A stretch of 64,000 nucleotides of DNA, from assembly GCF_029589055.1 (NCBI RefSeq), contig NZ_JARQZP010000002.1:26001-90000 (forward strand), in the 5' to 3' direction. Source of the stretch: Vibrio hannami (GTDB lineage Bacteria > Pseudomonadota > Gammaproteobacteria > Enterobacterales > Vibrionaceae). Positions 62,859 through 64,000 of this stretch are shown here, one piece after another. The translations under genes and the position numbers were made by a program. Positions within the stretch are counted from its first letter, which is position 1. Each line of letters opens with the position of its first letter. Under the pieces are notes generated by a model that was given only the letters and a program-made list of their open reading frames with translations, was not told the DNA's origin and did not search any database.

Positions 62859-63195
62859 ATACAACCCCAAAGAGTTTCGAAGAAACCTTTAAGATTGTTT
62901 AATCAAACAACCAAAGTTGTCTGCAATTATTTAAACATGATGCAGACACGATTTTGCCGGACTCAAATATGAATACTTACTTAAAAAGTAAGATTCCCAA
63001 GAACACTTGAATGTGTGTTGGTACCTACATCTTTAAAAGACATAGGATTTGAGAACTTTTAATTGAATAACAACGCATATCAATTGATATGGGGATTGTT
63101 GTTATTCGTCAGCTTTCCAAATTGTTAAAGAGCAAAGATGTCATAAACAATGAAACCATTTTTAAATATTCTCATGTGAAAACACTTCAAGATGA
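62859..63195 (-). other. tRNA-Ala to 23S spacer with boxA
   Basis: The 337-base spacer contains TGCTCTTTAACA on the minus strand (63122-63134), the boxA antitermination element of rRNA operons. Next to it GAATAACAAC and GTTGTTATTC (63065-63074 with 63098-63107) enclose a perfect 16-bp palindrome, CATATCAATTGATATG (63076-63091). The remainder holds AT-rich sequence expected to base-pair around 23S for RNase III processing. Confidence 0.8.
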
Positions 63196-63271
63196 TGGTG
63201 GAGCTATGCGGGATCGAACCGCAGACCTCCTGCGTGCAAGGCAGGCGCTCTCCCAGCTGAGCTATAGCCCC
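63196..63271 (-). tRNA. tRNA-Ala (TGC)
   Basis: This 76-base cloverleaf has acceptor GGGGCTA pairing with TAGCTCC (one G-T), anticodon loop CTTGCAC (TGC), T-loop GGTTCGATCCC and an encoded CCA. It lies in the 16S-23S spacer next to tRNA-Ile. Confidence 0.97.
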
Positions 63272-63296
63272 ATCTGTATTTTCTATGAAGAAAAAT

Positions 63297-63373
63297 TGGT
63301 GGGTCTGAGTGGACTCGAACCACCGACCTCTCGCTTATCAGGCGAACGCTCTAACCACCTGAGCTACAGACCC
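63297..63373 (-). tRNA. tRNA-Ile (GAT)
   Basis: This 77-base cloverleaf has acceptor GGGTCTG pairing with CAGACCC, anticodon loop CTGATAA (GAT), T-loop GGTTCGAGTCC and an encoded CCA. It is the first spacer tRNA after 16S, followed 25 bases later by tRNA-Ala. Confidence 0.97.
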
Positions 63374-63441
63374 ACGTTTGCTTCTTTACTTTCTAAACCT
63401 AATCAATCTGTGTGGACACTAATCAACAACAATCTTATCGT

Positions 63442-64000
<559 letters not shown>

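Overview
The window is a chromosomal segment of a marine gammaproteobacterium, almost certainly a Vibrio. Three things support this: a complete MSHA type IV pilus locus flanked by ssb, qstR, galU, uvrA and mreBCD; the neighbour order metA-metH / lysC / class V aminotransferase / pglL / uvrA / galU / qstR / ssb / csrD(mshH); and a 16S-Ile-Ala-23S-5S-Asp rRNA operon. No plasmid, prophage, transposase or CRISPR array was seen. Nearly all genes are core genes, and the base composition looks even.

Layout. 1-2218 (minus): mlaF-mlaE-mlaD-mlaC, the outer-membrane lipid asymmetry transporter, with mlaC cut by the window edge. 2525-9816 (plus): yrbG, kdsD, lptC-lptA-lptB (LPS synthesis and export), then rpoN-hpf-ptsN-rapZ-npr (sigma-54 and nitrogen PTS cluster). 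The kdsC gene expected between kdsD and lptC is absent. 9933-11300 (plus): mgtE. 11467-15085: pmbA/tldE and tldD, the two halves of one protease, with darP (yjgA) between them. 15097-24343 (minus): mreB-mreC-mreD-maf-rng-yhdP-nitrilase, running on into tldD, a cell-shape and envelope group.

24516-43437 (minus): csrD(mshH)-mshI-J-K-L-M-N-E-G-F-B-A-C-D-O-P-Q. This holds the pilus assembly platform, the secretin, the c-di-GMP-responsive ATPase and the pilins. mshQ is split by a one-base frameshift at a run of five Gs. A strong sigma-70 promoter overlapped by a perfect inverted repeat precedes mshA. 43605-44147 (minus): ssb. 44564-51637 (plus): a small lipoprotein with a cystatin fold signature, the competence/T6SS regulator qstR, galU, uvrA (with a LexA-like box inside the galU terminator) and a PglL-type O-oligosaccharyltransferase. 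51669-59489: class V aminotransferase (minus), lysine riboswitch plus lysC (plus), metH and metA (minus), the last with tandem MetJ boxes. 59616-64000 (minus): rRNA operon, with 16S truncated by the window end.

Most of the window serves the cell envelope: lipid asymmetry, LPS transport, shape, YhdP and the MSHA adhesin with a nearby protein glycosyltransferase. Two families of small palindromic intergenic repeats sit mainly between convergent genes, and several copies differ by paired, stem-preserving substitutions. The most unusual items are the cystatin-like lipoprotein, the missing kdsC with a 10-residue mini-ORF in its place, the split mshQ and the mshA promoter palindrome.
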